The position numbers were made by a program, and so were the translations under genes. DNA of 64,000 nucleotides from Lactococcus petauri. GTDB taxonomy: Bacteria > Bacillota > Bacilli > Lactobacillales > Streptococcaceae. How positions within the stretch are numbered: position 1 is the first letter of the stretch; every line of letters begins with the position of its first letter. Shown in pieces: positions 49,970 to 59,757 of this stretch. The stretch lies in NCBI RefSeq assembly GCF_002154895.1, contig NZ_MUIZ01000001.1:1-64000 (forward strand). The letters run 5' to 3'. The notes below the pieces were generated by a model that made no database searches, was not told where the DNA came from, and saw only the letters and a list, made by a program, of their open reading frames with translations.

Positions 49970-51993
49970 TTAGAGGACGAGTACAAGTAACATCTCTAAC
50001 GCAAAGGATGCAATCATTCCTCCTGCTTCAATCGTAAGACAAGTTACTGATGGTGGTTGGACTGTCATACTTAAAAATATTTCGAACATCCGCACCAAAT
50101 CGGCAGCTTCATTAGAATTCGTAACATGCCCAGTTAATTTTAACAAATTTTCAAAAGCATCCATATCATCAGGTTGTATTTCTGAAACTGTATTACGACG
50201 TAAATAAACCTCAACCGTCCATTTTGTAGAAATCTTTGTATCATCAGTGGGTTTAAACTCATAAACAGTTTTTACACCATAATCTGACTCAGTAACTCGG
50301 TTGGCTCGAGTAACAGTAATAGAACCCGTTTGAATTTTTTCTGCGATTTTATTGTAAAATTCAATTTTTTGTTTTTCAATTGGAAGCACGATATTACCGT
50401 AGAATGTGTTTAGTTGATCTGTCAGTTTTGTAGAAATCTTCCCGTTCTCTATATTGATTGCAGTTGGTCCATCATCTCCCACCGCACTTTCCTCTAAATT
50501 CACATAAATATGGTAAGGACCATATGGAATCATTTCTTCATGATTAAAACTAATTGTACCGACTGCCGGTCCCTTTAATATGGGGATAATATCACCAATA
50601 GCTATCAATTTCTTCCGGATTTCTTGTAATTTGGTATCTTCGAAACTACTGAACCCAAAGTCCCGACCGGATACAGCAACTCTATCAATGTCAAGTTGAC
50701 CAGCACCAGCACCTATTGAAAGCTCAACAAATTGATCAAATGACCATTCCTTAGGCATCTTGAATCCTAGATTCCCACTAAATCCAGTGGACATATCAGA
50801 AACAAATGCATTAATTGCAAAACCTTCTTCGATAACCCTACTACACACATTTCGAGTACCATAGACACCCACTTCATATCCGTAGTCTTTTAATGAAAGA
50901 AATACAGAATTAAAGTAAGGAATAATTGTACCAGGAATATTTCCATCTTGTACATCAACATCAACTGCAAAATATACGGTTGTTCCAACTGGAATTCCTA
51001 AATCATATGCAGTTTGACCTGCAATTTTGGCATCTGTACTCCCCTGTTCAGATGTAAAGTATTCTTCATACCAACCACCATCTTGGTAAATAGGAAAGAC
51101 GCTAATACCTGCTTCGAAGAGATTTTGTAGCTCCTCAATGGTAAGGAATTTATCTCTCTTATCATCTCCTGTACCTACGCTTCCAGTAAGATAACGCCCA
51201 ACTACTGTGACTTTTTCATCTACTAAAGTTTGAATATGTTCTTTAGTAAGCTGTGTAGCTGTATCAGCACCACTTGCTGGTCTATCTGTATCTCCAGCAC
51301 TTGATAATAGTCCCTTCATAACAGATAAATCAGCAATTCCAGTTACTGGACCTTGTCCTAGTGCCATAAATCTCTTATATTCTACAACCGCACTTTCCAT
51401 TTCACTTGTGAAAAGTGTATCCGGTTTATTAGGGATGAAATCATGATCCTGATAAAAGCCATTAACATAAAGTCCGTATCCTAGAATAGTAACAAATTTA
51501 TTGTCATCTCCTGGAGAAAGTACAGGTGTCCTTGATGTAGTTCCTGGTCCATAAATGCCATCGCATGGTAAGATACCAAAATAATCATTATATGCTTTAT
51601 TGAGCTGTTGTTGAATAGTACGAATATTATTATCGCCCCCAGGTACAAGAACAAATGCACTCATATCAAATAATGCTTTTGCCCACATAGAACTGAATAC
51701 TCCATCCGGGTCGAAACCTGCATCACCTTGAAGTTCTAAAATAGCTTGCCGTGTATAGTCCGAAAATACTCCATCAAATGCTGCCGGTCCAATACCTTTA
51801 CACCAAAAAAGCTCCTTGGATGAGAAAAACTATATTGCCCTTAAAACCATTTATTAAATTGGGTGTTACTTGCTCATCAAATTTTTGTGAAGTTGTTGGT
51901 CCAAAATTTGGAGAAAGACTATTATTTGGGATATCTAATTCAATAAGTTTTATTTAACCACTTTTGCGTAGCCAACACCATTTCATCTGCCAT
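49970..51993 (-). pseudogene. DUF1906 (Rv2525c-like) glycosidase-like protein, N-terminus disrupted
   Basis: The intact 3' part (49970-51688) encodes two peptidoglycan-binding-like repeats. A DUF1906/Rv2525c-like domain follows, VTVVGRYLTGSVGTGDDKRD to DIDRVAVSGRDFG, then a C-terminal beta-rich region. The true start is ATG 51993, behind AAGGAGACAA, opening MADEMVLATQKWLNKTY. An internal deletion near 51940 removes a segment and shifts frame. An extra T in 51805-51810 breaks QGAFWCKGIGPAAFDG. Such proteins are cell-wall-active and common in Lactobacillales. Probably non-functional unless re-initiated. Confidence 0.7.
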
Positions 51994-52260
51994 ATATTGT
52001 CTCCTTCTAATTCTGTAGTTCAATAAGATAAACAGAGGCCTCTAAATTATCTTAAAATTAGTATATCAGTCAAAATTAAATAGTTTTAGGTTGAGAAAAC
52101 TATTTAATTATATTAATATTTTCCCATTGGCTCTTCCATATATTCTAGTAGAAAACATTTGTCATTTCGGATAAAAATTTCACCTCCCTTTAAATTGTAT
52201 TCGCTTTCGCAAATATATAATAGCACTCTGTGAATAGTTAGACAACTGATACCATACCAT
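51994..52260. other. Upstream region of the DUF1906 gene
   Basis: Contains a minus-strand promoter (TTGACT 52068-52073, 16 bases, GATAAT 52046-52051) and a perfect hairpin AAATAGTTTT/AAAACTATTT around 52078-52105. Further upstream are GCGAAAGCGAATACAAT (same core as the kdu promoter/cre) and GGGAGGTG without a clear start codon. A short frame after GGGAGGTG may be gene debris. Confidence 0.45.
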
Positions 52261-52296
52261 AAAAAAAACAATCCAAACAACATGTTTAGACTGTTT
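52261..52296 (-). terminator. Terminator of the ter operon
   Basis: Minus-strand AACAGTCTAAACA pairs with TGTTTGGATTGTT with GU pairs, followed by seven T. It lies about 25 bases after the TerC-like gene stop. Confidence 0.7.
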
Positions 52297-52321
52297 CTCT
52301 TTAGTAAATATCAGAGATATT

Positions 52322-53395
52322 TTATACTTTATGCTTTTTATTATAGATAAGGCTTGAGATTAATGAAGCACAAATAATAATAGCTCCAATTAATCCTGTC
52401 ACAACTTCTGGTATCTCAATTTGTGCAGAGAGTAATAATAAGATAGAGAGAATCAAGATGGCCCAGTGTGCACCATGATCCAGATAGACTAAGTCATTTA
52501 AAGTCCCTTTTTCCACTAAGAAAATAGTCAAGGAACGAACAAACATTGCCCCAATAAGCCCAAGTCCTAACATAATAATAATGGGGTCAGGGGTAATCGC
52601 AAAGGCGCCGATTGCCCCGTCAAAGCTAAATGAGGCATCTACCATCTCTAAGTATAGGAACAACCCAAGTGCTGCCTTACCTGCGACTAGTGGGACTTGA
52701 TGAGGACCTGAGGAATGTTCAAAATCATCTTCTACTTCTGCCGCAGTCTCGGCTAATGCCCCATGGTTTTCCATAATAGCACCCAATCCTTCTACTGCTA
52801 AGTAGAGAGCCATACCCGCAACACCCGCAAACATGACCGTAAAGGAATCTTTTGCGATAAAGTGATCCAAAACCATAAGGACAAGCATAGAAATTAATGG
52901 TGTTGCGGCTGGAAAGTTCCCTACTTTACTTAAGACAGACTCGGGCAAGATAAACCAATGAAAATCTTTCTCACTATCAAAAAAGAAATTTAAGGCAAGC
53001 ATCAAGAGGAACATTCCCCCAAAGGCCGCAATCATTGGATGTGCGTGTGCGAGGATATAACCATAAGTACCGGGTACTTCGGGATTACCCTTCGCAAAGG
53101 CAAGTTTTAAAGCCTCTGCTGGGCTCATTTGTGCAGATATAGAGACCACAACAAGCGGGAAAAAGAAACGCATCCCGAGAACGGCAATAAGCATTCCTAA
53201 AGTTAAGAAAAGATTTCTCCACTTATGCGACATTCTCTCTAAAATTCGAGCATTGACAATGGCGTTATCAAAGGACAGGGAGACTTCCATTATTCCTAAG
53301 ATGGCAGCTAAGATGAATGCATTTAACCCACCATATAAAAAGGCGACGATCAATGCGACGACTGTGATAAGGATTGAACCTCGAAAATGTTTCAC
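52322..53395 (-). CDS. TerC-like membrane protein, DUF475 family (357 aa)
   Basis: Eight or nine transmembrane segments. Acidic intramembrane motifs typical of TerC are GIMEVSLSFDNAIVNARIL near the N-terminus and EMVDASFSFDGAIGAFAIT in the second half. DUF475 proteins of about 350 residues are the TerC-family members found with TerD and TelA in Firmicutes. Likely a metal ion exporter or integrator used in response to tellurite, membrane or metal stress. Last gene of the ter operon, separated from terD by a tRNA-like sequence. Confidence 0.85.
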   Translation of the reverse strand: MKHFRGSILITVVALIVAFLYGGLNAFILAAILGIMEVSLSFDNAIVNARILERMSHKWRNLFLTLGMLIAVLGMRFFFPLVVVSISAQMSPAEALKLAFAKGNPEVPGTYGYILAHAHPMIAAFGGMFLLMLALNFFFDSEKDFHWFILPESVLSKVGNFPAATPLISMLVLMVLDHFIAKDSFTVMFAGVAGMALYLAVEGLGAIMENHGALAETAAEVEDDFEHSSGPHQVPLVAGKAALGLFLYLEMVDASFSFDGAIGAFAITPDPIIIMLGLGLIGAMFVRSLTIFLVEKGTLNDLVYLDHGAHWAILILSILLLLSAQIEIPEVVTGLIGAIIICASLISSLIYNKKHKV

Positions 53396-53440
53396 AAAAT
53401 TTCTCCTAAAAATATATTTTATTACTCTGAATGAGTAAAA

Positions 53441-53507
53441 ATCAAAGAGCGGAATCGAACCGCTGTCTTCTACTTCAGTAGTTGTCTTACCATTAAACGA
53501 CTTTAAT
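53441..53507 (-). pseudogene. tRNA-like sequence with collapsed anticodon arm
   Basis: A 67-nt cloverleaf-like region. The acceptor ATTAAAG/CTTTGAT pairs (one GU). The D arm is GTTT-AATGGTA-AGAC, and the T arm AGCGG-TTCGATT-CCGCT is perfect. The anticodon arm is CTAC-TGAA-GTAG with only four loop bases, about four nucleotides short. It cannot be a normal tRNA. It is probably a decayed tRNA gene or a tRNA-like RNA, lying between two ter genes. Confidence 0.6.
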
Positions 53508-53539
53508 TCACATTTATCAAAAATTTAAGGTTTTATTCA

Positions 53540-54115
53540 TTATGCTAAACCATAACGCATAAGAAAGGCATTTAAATTCACATTTTCGCCTTGTCCAATA
53601 ATATTAAAACTCCAGTCTCCTGACTCACGCTTTAATTCACAGAAGGTGAGAGCAGTTGCCGTGGACATATCCTCTGTTAAATCAAAACGGGCAATCTCGC
53701 TGCCATTCTGCTCATTAATTAAACGGACATAGGCATTATCCACCATACCAAAGTTTTGACGGCGACTTTCATATTCGTCTATAGTTACAACAAAAATAAT
53801 TTTTTCGTATTTTTCTTGAACTTTTGACAAGTCAACAATGATATATTCATCGTCTCCATCAAGACTTGAGCCACCTGTACGATCATCTACAGAATGTTCT
53901 AAAGCCCCGCTTGCATCAGATAAATTGTTATAAAAGACAAAATCTTCCTCCCGTGTAGCTTTACCATTGCTACCGAGCATAAAGGCAGAAGCATCTAAAT
54001 CAAATGCCGCACTGCTACGAGAAGGGTCCCACCCCATACCTAGCCGTACTTTTGTTAAAGTCTCCCCCTGTTTATTAAGGTTGATTCCCATTCCTTTTTC
54101 AAGTCGAATTACCAT
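53540..54115 (-). CDS. TerD-family stress protein (191 aa)
   Basis: Standard TerD fold. It begins with an N-terminal LEKGMGINLNKQG, then GMGWDPSRSSAAFDLDASAF with the Ca-binding acidic motif DLDA. Next come FYNNLSDASGALEHSVDDRTG, DDEYIIVDLSK and VDNAYVRLINEQNG. Cytoplasmic calcium-binding proteins of this family confer resistance to tellurite, colicins, phage and other stress. Third of three TerD paralogues in the operon. Confidence 0.95.
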   Translation of the reverse strand: MVIRLEKGMGINLNKQGETLTKVRLGMGWDPSRSSAAFDLDASAFMLGSNGKATREEDFVFYNNLSDASGALEHSVDDRTGGSSLDGDDEYIIVDLSKVQEKYEKIIFVVTIDEYESRRQNFGMVDNAYVRLINEQNGSEIARFDLTEDMSTATALTFCELKRESGDWSFNIIGQGENVNLNAFLMRYGLA

Positions 54116-54129
54116 ATCTCGCTACTCCT

Positions 54130-54705
54130 TTAAATATTTACACCGAAGCCCACAGCTAATGCGGCAAGCCCCCCTTGATAACCTGCACCTACTGGCACAA
54201 ACTTCCATTCGCTTCCGGCACGGTAGAGTTCTCCCATTACCATTGCGGTTTCAATGGAGGCATCTTCTGTAAGATCATAACGCATCAGCTCCTCATTCGT
54301 ATCATCATTAACAATACGGATAAAAGCATTGTTAACCATTCCAAAGTTTTGACGGCGTTCTTCATATTGATCAATCGTTACTGTAAAGTCGATTTTAGTA
54401 ATATCATCCGGAACTTTTGATAAGTCAACTTTTAAATATTCATCATCACCATCACCAGCTCCCGTACGGTTGTCTTCTCCAGCCACAACCGCATTATTTT
54501 CAGAAGCTTTATGATTATAGAAAATAAAATCTTCGTCAGTTCGAACTTTCCCTTCTGTATTCAAGAGAAAAGCCTGAGCATCTAAATCAAAGGCTGCGCC
54601 ATCCATTGCATTGGCATCCCAGCCAAGACCAATATGCAAATGTGTTAACCCTGCATTTGTTTTTGTTAAGTCTGTACGTTGTCCTTTTACTAATGAAACT
54701 GTCAT
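54130..54705 (-). CDS. TerD-family stress protein (191 aa)
   Basis: Closely related to its neighbour: LGWDANAMDGAAFDLDAQAF, FYNHKASENNAVVAGEDNRTG, DDEYLKVDLSKVPDD, VNNAFIRIVNDDT. Paralogue with the conserved DLDA calcium site. Fourteen bases from the next gene. Confidence 0.95.
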   Translation of the reverse strand: MTVSLVKGQRTDLTKTNAGLTHLHIGLGWDANAMDGAAFDLDAQAFLLNTEGKVRTDEDFIFYNHKASENNAVVAGEDNRTGAGDGDDEYLKVDLSKVPDDITKIDFTVTIDQYEERRQNFGMVNNAFIRIVNDDTNEELMRYDLTEDASIETAMVMGELYRAGSEWKFVPVGAGYQGGLAALAVGFGVNI

Positions 54706-54717
54706 TTGTTTGTCCTC

Positions 54718-55344
54718 CTAGTACTCTTTCAAGAAATCTGAAACTTGGCTTACTTTTAATCCTTCACCAACAGCCTTAAATTCCCACTCTGATGCTACAC
54801 GTTTTAATTCTCCTACTAAAATACCTGTGCTTTGCTCGTAGCTTTCCGTTAGGTTATAACGTACTAATTCATGTCCCTTATCGTCCATAATATGAACATA
54901 AGCATTTTGTATTTCGCCAAAGTCCTGACTGCGGCGGAAAGCATCATAGATATTTACAACGATAGATAAGGTATCAAATTTAGGGTTAACCTTTTGAAGT
55001 TCCACAAAGATTTGTTCATCATCACCCTCACCTTCTCCGGTTAAGTTGTCCCCCGCATGTTTGACAGCTCCGTCTCCTGAACGTTTATGGCCGTAGTAGA
55101 CAATCTCATGGTCTGGAACATTATTTAACGGCACACGGTGTGTTTTCCCAAACCCCAAAAAACCTTTCTTTTCTACAATACGCTCCCCACCAGTGGTTGA
55201 GTCTAGCAATAGTATTGACGCATCAACATCAATATCTCGCCCACTTGTAGCAGGATCCCAACCTAAACCGACAGTAATTTTATTTAGTGTTTCTTTTTCT
55301 TTTGAAAGGTTAATTTTTTGGCCTTTCGATAAATTGATAACCAT
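54718..55344 (-). CDS. TerD-family stress protein, longer member (208 aa)
   Basis: TerD domain with an insertion. After GLGWDPATSGRDIDVDASILL an extra loop (about 55-75, GGERIVEKKGFLGFGKTHR) precedes YYGHKRSGDGAVKHAGDNLTG. The acidic site is DVDA rather than DLDA. Similar to the YceC-type member of Bacillus clusters. First of the three TerD genes. Confidence 0.93.
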   Translation of the reverse strand: MVINLSKGQKINLSKEKETLNKITVGLGWDPATSGRDIDVDASILLLDSTTGGERIVEKKGFLGFGKTHRVPLNNVPDHEIVYYGHKRSGDGAVKHAGDNLTGEGEGDDEQIFVELQKVNPKFDTLSIVVNIYDAFRRSQDFGEIQNAYVHIMDDKGHELVRYNLTESYEQSTGILVGELKRVASEWEFKAVGEGLKVSQVSDFLKEY

Positions 55345-55406
55345 AGTGTTCTCCTTTAATCATGCACATACTCTCATCCTGTGCGTCTTCTCTGTTTTTT
55401 CAATAC

Positions 55407-56570
55407 TTAATTTAAGGCTGCTTCTTGAATAATATTTTGCAAGTCGTTAAGACGTTGACGTGTCGTTTGACGGTCTGCTCGTGCTTGAGCTTCAATAGCC
55501 TTCGTGTCCACAATCGCTTGTTTCATTGTATTATAGGCAAACTCTAAGGTTTCAACTGAAATTGAAGTCTTGTTTGCACTACGTGCGATATTTACAGAAT
55601 TTGAAGCAAGATTTTGAGCATTTCGTTTGATCAACTCATTATTTCTTGCGGCAAGTGCATCAAGTCCTGCCTGAGTATTTTTTTGTTTTTGCAATTCTAC
55701 AGCCTGAATCATTGCAATTTTAAATTGAGGGATTGTCGTAATGAAAGCAGAATGAAGTTGAGCCAATAACAACACATTATTCTTTTGGATCATGTCAATT
55801 TGGGGGCTGGTAAGCAGTGCCGTTGTTTTAGACATTTCCAAGTCCATCGTACGGCGGTCCACAGCATCACGTGCTGTCTGCATTTGTCCCAGCTGAATTT
55901 GTGCCATTTGATCACCCGTATCTGCTTTTGCTTGAAGCTGTGGAAGAATCTCTTGACTCAATTTATTCTGCAGAACATATCCTGTCGCAATATAACCATC
56001 CAAATTTTGTGAATAAGTTATATTTTGTTCGGAAAGTTCTTTCATTGTTTTTATGGATTGCTTGGTTGTTTGTTCATATTTGACCAGTTCCTGATAAACC
56101 TTGTCTATTTCACCCCCTAAGGTTTGATATTTAGCCAAGAGACGCTTTAAATCCCGCCCTTTCTTCTGGAAGAAACCTGCAATACCGCTTTTCTTTTCTC
56201 CTAAGACCTCTTGCATATCAAACTGATCCATAAGCTTACCCAGTTGGTCCATTAATTTATTGGATGCCAGAGTATCTGCCACACTCATACCTTCTAAGAT
56301 ACGACTGGCAAAAGAAGAAATGGCTTCTGCAGGCTCTTTTCCAAGCTCCATGATTGAGACTTCATCTTTCAAGTCCATTTGACCTGCCAATGCAACAACC
56401 TGAGGGTCTGTCATCAATTCTTTCTGTGCTTCTCCCAACGGAGCCACTTCTTCAACTGTGATGGGGAGAGTTTCTCCTGTCAGTGTCTGCACCTCTTGAA
56501 AGGCTTGCGTTTGAACTTCAGGCGCTGTAATACTTTCCTCAACTTTTTTTCCAGGTTGGTGTAAATCCAT
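55407..56570 (-). CDS. telA: Toxic anion resistance protein TelA (387 aa)
   Basis: Helical, coiled-coil-rich protein with the TelA/KlaA motifs: SFASRILEGMSVAD, FFQKKGRDLKRLLAKYQTLG, then ELVKYEQTTKQSIKTMKELS and AVDRRTMDLEMSKTTALLT. Length is typical. Partner of TerD/TerC proteins in resistance to tellurite and other toxic anions and in envelope-stress response. Seventeen bases after the YceG gene. Confidence 0.95.
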   Translation of the reverse strand: MDLHQPGKKVEESITAPEVQTQAFQEVQTLTGETLPITVEEVAPLGEAQKELMTDPQVVALAGQMDLKDEVSIMELGKEPAEAISSFASRILEGMSVADTLASNKLMDQLGKLMDQFDMQEVLGEKKSGIAGFFQKKGRDLKRLLAKYQTLGGEIDKVYQELVKYEQTTKQSIKTMKELSEQNITYSQNLDGYIATGYVLQNKLSQEILPQLQAKADTGDQMAQIQLGQMQTARDAVDRRTMDLEMSKTTALLTSPQIDMIQKNNVLLLAQLHSAFITTIPQFKIAMIQAVELQKQKNTQAGLDALAARNNELIKRNAQNLASNSVNIARSANKTSISVETLEFAYNTMKQAIVDTKAIEAQARADRQTTRQRLNDLQNIIQEAALN

Positions 56571-56587
56571 ATTTTTCCTTTACTTTC

Positions 56588-58213
56588 CTATATAAAATTT
56601 AAAAATTTAATTTTTTTCTTTGTGAGATGTATGTTCATTTCTTCTTGACTCACAGATTTTAATTGGTCCAACCAATGAATATCTATAAGGTCATCTTCAA
56701 TATAGCTTTCGATATCGTTCTGACCTAAAGGATTGTAAATCACGATATCAAAACCAATTGATGACATAAAAGAAAGGAGAATCGCATCTTCACGACTTAA
56801 TTCATCTTCTGCACTGTCCACAAAAGCCAAAATTTTCGGTACAGCACGAGGATAGTCTGTTGTTTGAAAGACCTCTACCCAGGCTTTTGGAAGATGAAGC
56901 AATACTTCATAAATATGAGCCTGCAGCACTTCTACTTTTTCCTTGTACTTCAATCGAACCGGAGGAGATATACAAAACGAAATTATTCGTTCAGCCAAAG
57001 CCAATTGTGTACCTCTAGGCAACTTATTGTAGGGCCAATCCGGTTGACTCAAGAGAGCTTCTGGGACAAAGTCTTCACTTGCCATAAATAAGCCATGCAT
57101 GGCATAATCTCGTGCTAAAATTCGATTTTCAGAACTTTCAGCTTGCGCTTTACAAATAGGAAACTCTTGAATAAATTGCACATTTTCTAGACTTCCTTTG
57201 AGACTCTGAATCTGTGCCCAATATTCTCCTTCATTATCCAATACGCCATTGACTTTACAAAAAAGAACGGGGAGGGTCACCTCTTGGGATGTTGCACGGA
57301 AGGCCGGTCGCAAATAAGCCTCTGAGTTTCCAATGATTTTTAATTCGTCATATGTGGTTTGTAATCTTACCGTTTGTATCTTCGCATTCTTATACTGAAA
57401 AGGTTTAAAGAAGAGAGAACTCTCTTGATTCATAAGCCCCTCAAATTCAACGGACGCTTCTTTAGCCACAGTAGATACAATGGCTTTCTTTTCCGTTGGA
57501 AAGGGCAAGGGATCAGAACTTAGAGGCAAGTTTAAACTCAGCATTTCCGGGCTCAAATATTCTTGAGTAATATCAATATAGAGCAAACTAAATCCTAGAA
57601 TTTGAGCTAATTCAATGAACCAAATGTGACTGTCCGTTAATGGAGTTGTTTTATACCAAAAGAGAATACGCCACTTCGATCGCTCTTTCATCAACTCTTC
57701 TTGAAGATAGGTGAAGCTCCATTTTACACAGTCCGTAAAAATGCGTTGAAATTGGTGGTCAATCTTCACTTTCCCTGCCTGGGTCCGCTTTTCATTAAGC
57801 TTTTCTAACCATTGCAAGTAGCAGTGGATGAGCCAGGATTCTGAATAATAGGCTTTCGGGAGTAGATTAAAACCTTGCATGAAAGCTGCTATTCTATTCA
57901 TGGAGAGCGTTGGCTTTTCCTGCCAAAGACTATATATTCTTTGAAGGTTTTGAAAGTTTTGATTTTCTATGGCCTTTTCAAGTGGCTCTTCCAGTAATAA
58001 AAACTTGTCGGAATGCCCTAGGTCATAGATCAAATTAATATAAGTGTTTTTATCTTCTGGGATACCTTGAACCTGTAAAACAAGTTGACCAAATTTTTCA
58101 ATATTATTTTCTATTTTTGGTTTAAATAATTCATCGGGTTTAAGAAGTAATTCTTTTACCTTTTCTAAACTCAGAGATTCGAAACGAAATTTCTCGGTTA
58201 TAAAGCTGTTCAC
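56588..58213 (-). CDS. yceG: YceG-family protein of the ter cassette (541 aa)
   Basis: The start GTG 58213 has AAAGGAG four to five bases upstream. Large soluble protein without membrane segments. N-terminal helical repeats, central TDSHIWFIELAQILGFSLLYID, C-terminal LPKAWVEVFQTTDYPRAVPK. Size and position in front of TelA and TerD match Bacillus YceG, the conserved unknown partner in Firmicute ter clusters. Biochemical role not known. Confidence 0.75.
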   Translation of the reverse strand: MNSFITEKFRFESLSLEKVKELLLKPDELFKPKIENNIEKFGQLVLQVQGIPEDKNTYINLIYDLGHSDKFLLLEEPLEKAIENQNFQNLQRIYSLWQEKPTLSMNRIAAFMQGFNLLPKAYYSESWLIHCYLQWLEKLNEKRTQAGKVKIDHQFQRIFTDCVKWSFTYLQEELMKERSKWRILFWYKTTPLTDSHIWFIELAQILGFSLLYIDITQEYLSPEMLSLNLPLSSDPLPFPTEKKAIVSTVAKEASVEFEGLMNQESSLFFKPFQYKNAKIQTVRLQTTYDELKIIGNSEAYLRPAFRATSQEVTLPVLFCKVNGVLDNEGEYWAQIQSLKGSLENVQFIQEFPICKAQAESSENRILARDYAMHGLFMASEDFVPEALLSQPDWPYNKLPRGTQLALAERIISFCISPPVRLKYKEKVEVLQAHIYEVLLHLPKAWVEVFQTTDYPRAVPKILAFVDSAEDELSREDAILLSFMSSIGFDIVIYNPLGQNDIESYIEDDLIDIHWLDQLKSVSQEEMNIHLTKKKIKFLNFI

Positions 58214-58250
58214 TTCAACTCCTTTCCTTAAATTTAAAACTTACAAATGT

Positions 58251-58278
58251 ATTATAAGTCCTAAAATAATTTTGAGAA
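58251..58278 (-). promoter_or_regulatory. Probable promoter of the ter operon
   Basis: Minus-strand TATAAT (58251-58256) about 38 bases before the yceG start, with a weak TTCTCA at 16-base spacing. Confidence 0.4.
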
Positions 58279-58377
58279 CCATATTTTGGAACGTTTTTCT
58301 CCAAAAATATATACCTCTTACGGCTTACCAAAATTAATTTTATACTTTTTACCCTCATATGTAAAATTATACCTAAT

Positions 58378-58400
58378 AAAAAAAGCTAAGACTCCTTAGC
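58378..58400 (-). terminator. Terminator of the thioredoxin-like gene
   Basis: GCTAAG-GAGT-CTTAGC followed by TTTTTTT on the minus strand, ten bases after the stop. Confidence 0.8.
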
Positions 58401-58410
58401 TTCTTACTCT

Positions 58411-58920
58411 TTAATGATTTAATATTTGAAGTTGTTCAAAGGCACTCTGTATAGAGGCTTGATTGGGAGAAAATTTTCCTTTTATTTTACTGGCTTCCGC
58501 AAACTTTTGTACCTTATTTCCGGTCTCATCATCAATAACGATTGTGGCTGCTTTTTTTACACCATACTTATAGATTAAATATTGTCCTGCAAGGGATTCT
58601 GTATTCACATAATGTACCTCTTTTTGAAGAACTCGGGGAAGGGATTCAATTTTTTTCTTGATGACTGGGTGAGCTGCATCGCAATAAGGACACCCTACCT
58701 TATAAAAAACATACATTTGTATTTTGTCTTCCGAAATATCGTCCTCTTCTGATAAGGTTTTACTATAAAGCGGTAATTTTTTTTCTGCCGTAAAGAAATA
58801 ACTCCAATTCTTTGAAAGAGATTCTGTATAACGAGTAACAGAAAAGAACCTTACAGAAATAAGTAAAAATACAAGGAGGAAAATACCTAGTCCGGCAGTA
58901 ATTATTTTATTCTTTTTCAT
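58411..58920 (-). CDS. Membrane-anchored thioredoxin-like protein with CPYC motif (169 aa)
   Basis: The start is ATG 58920; a TTG frame extension to 58950 is less likely. One N-terminal transmembrane segment (about 6-24), then a thioredoxin-fold domain on the outer face. YVFYKVGCPYCDAAHPVIKK carries the CPYC active site, and the cis-Pro region near KYGVKKAATIVIDD lacks an obvious Pro. Possible disulfide oxidoreductase acting on exported proteins of the element. Similar small proteins occur in lactococcal and enterococcal conjugative plasmids. Confidence 0.75.
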   Translation of the reverse strand: MKKNKIITAGLGIFLLVFLLISVRFFSVTRYTESLSKNWSYFFTAEKKLPLYSKTLSEEDDISEDKIQMYVFYKVGCPYCDAAHPVIKKKIESLPRVLQKEVHYVNTESLAGQYLIYKYGVKKAATIVIDDETGNKVQKFAEASKIKGKFSPNQASIQSAFEQLQILNH

Positions 58921-59031
58921 TTTGTTTTTCGCTTCTTTCCGATGTTCCAATCAGATTATTTGGCTACAATTAATGTGCCACTCATAAAAACACCTTATAG
59001 TTGCATTATAGTCGTAAATGATTCAAAAAGC

Positions 59032-59058
59032 AAAAAAGACACTATATCAAGTGTCTTT
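59032..59058 (-). terminator. Hairpin terminator
   Basis: AAAGACACT-TGATAT-AGTGTCTTT followed by TTTG on the minus strand. The transcript it would end starts somewhere in the gene-free region. Confidence 0.65.
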
Positions 59059-59627
59059 CCTTCTTCATGTTGCCTCTTTTATTGAAAAAGTGTCTGATAA
59101 AGCAATTGGGAGACAACACTTAGAGTATATCAAACATGTGATAAAGACTACAACCAATATCCTAATTTATTCATAAAACGAAACAAAATAAAAATCCAGT
59201 TCCTCATTAGGATTGGAACTGAATTAGACTAAAATTTTTCCCTTATGGGAGATTCTCTTTGGATACTTTTATATTCTAAGTCATTTTCTCTTTTCATGCA
59301 ATTGATATCCTCGTTTATTTTAGCTTCCTAAAACGTCTTATTGGCAAAACAAAAGAGTGACCTAGAACCTCACCGATAGAGCGCTAAATCACTTCTCACT
59401 AAGAATTAAGGGTACAAGGGTACTCCTTGACGCAAAAGCATCAGTTATAAATAACTTGGTACCCTCATATTGTAAGCCTTTTATTTTTTTATTTCAACCA
59501 ATAACATGCGCGCTGATGTTTTAATAATATACTCTCAATTAACAGAATAAGCCTTTATATTTATTACTGGCCAATTAGATGATGAAATTTCACTCCCTCT
59601 CTTCATATTAACGGTGTTAGTATAAAC

Positions 59628-59653
59628 AAAAAAAGACATCATAACGATGTCTT
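59628..59653 (-). terminator. Terminator after the Fic-like gene
   Basis: AAGACATC-GTTAT-GATGTCTT followed by TTTTTG on the minus strand, about 100 bases beyond the stop. Confidence 0.75.
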
Positions 59654-59757
59654 CAATAGTTTCTCTATATTATTTAAAATTAGTTACAAACAAAATTCAC
59701 ATGAAATACTACTTCCCTTTTACAAGGATGCATTTTAAAACAGTTCCTAAGTTGAAA

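Larger units (their letters stand above)
58921..59757. other. Gene-free region, 0.84 kb
   Basis: No ORF with a ribosome site. It holds two minus-strand terminators (59032-59058 and 59628-59653), a hairpin CAGTTCC/GGAACTG near 59192-59222, and a direct/inverted GGGTAC...GTACCC pair between about 59410 and 59465. Promoter-like boxes were not convincing. It might contain a small RNA between the two terminators, or be an insertion scar. Confidence 0.45.
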
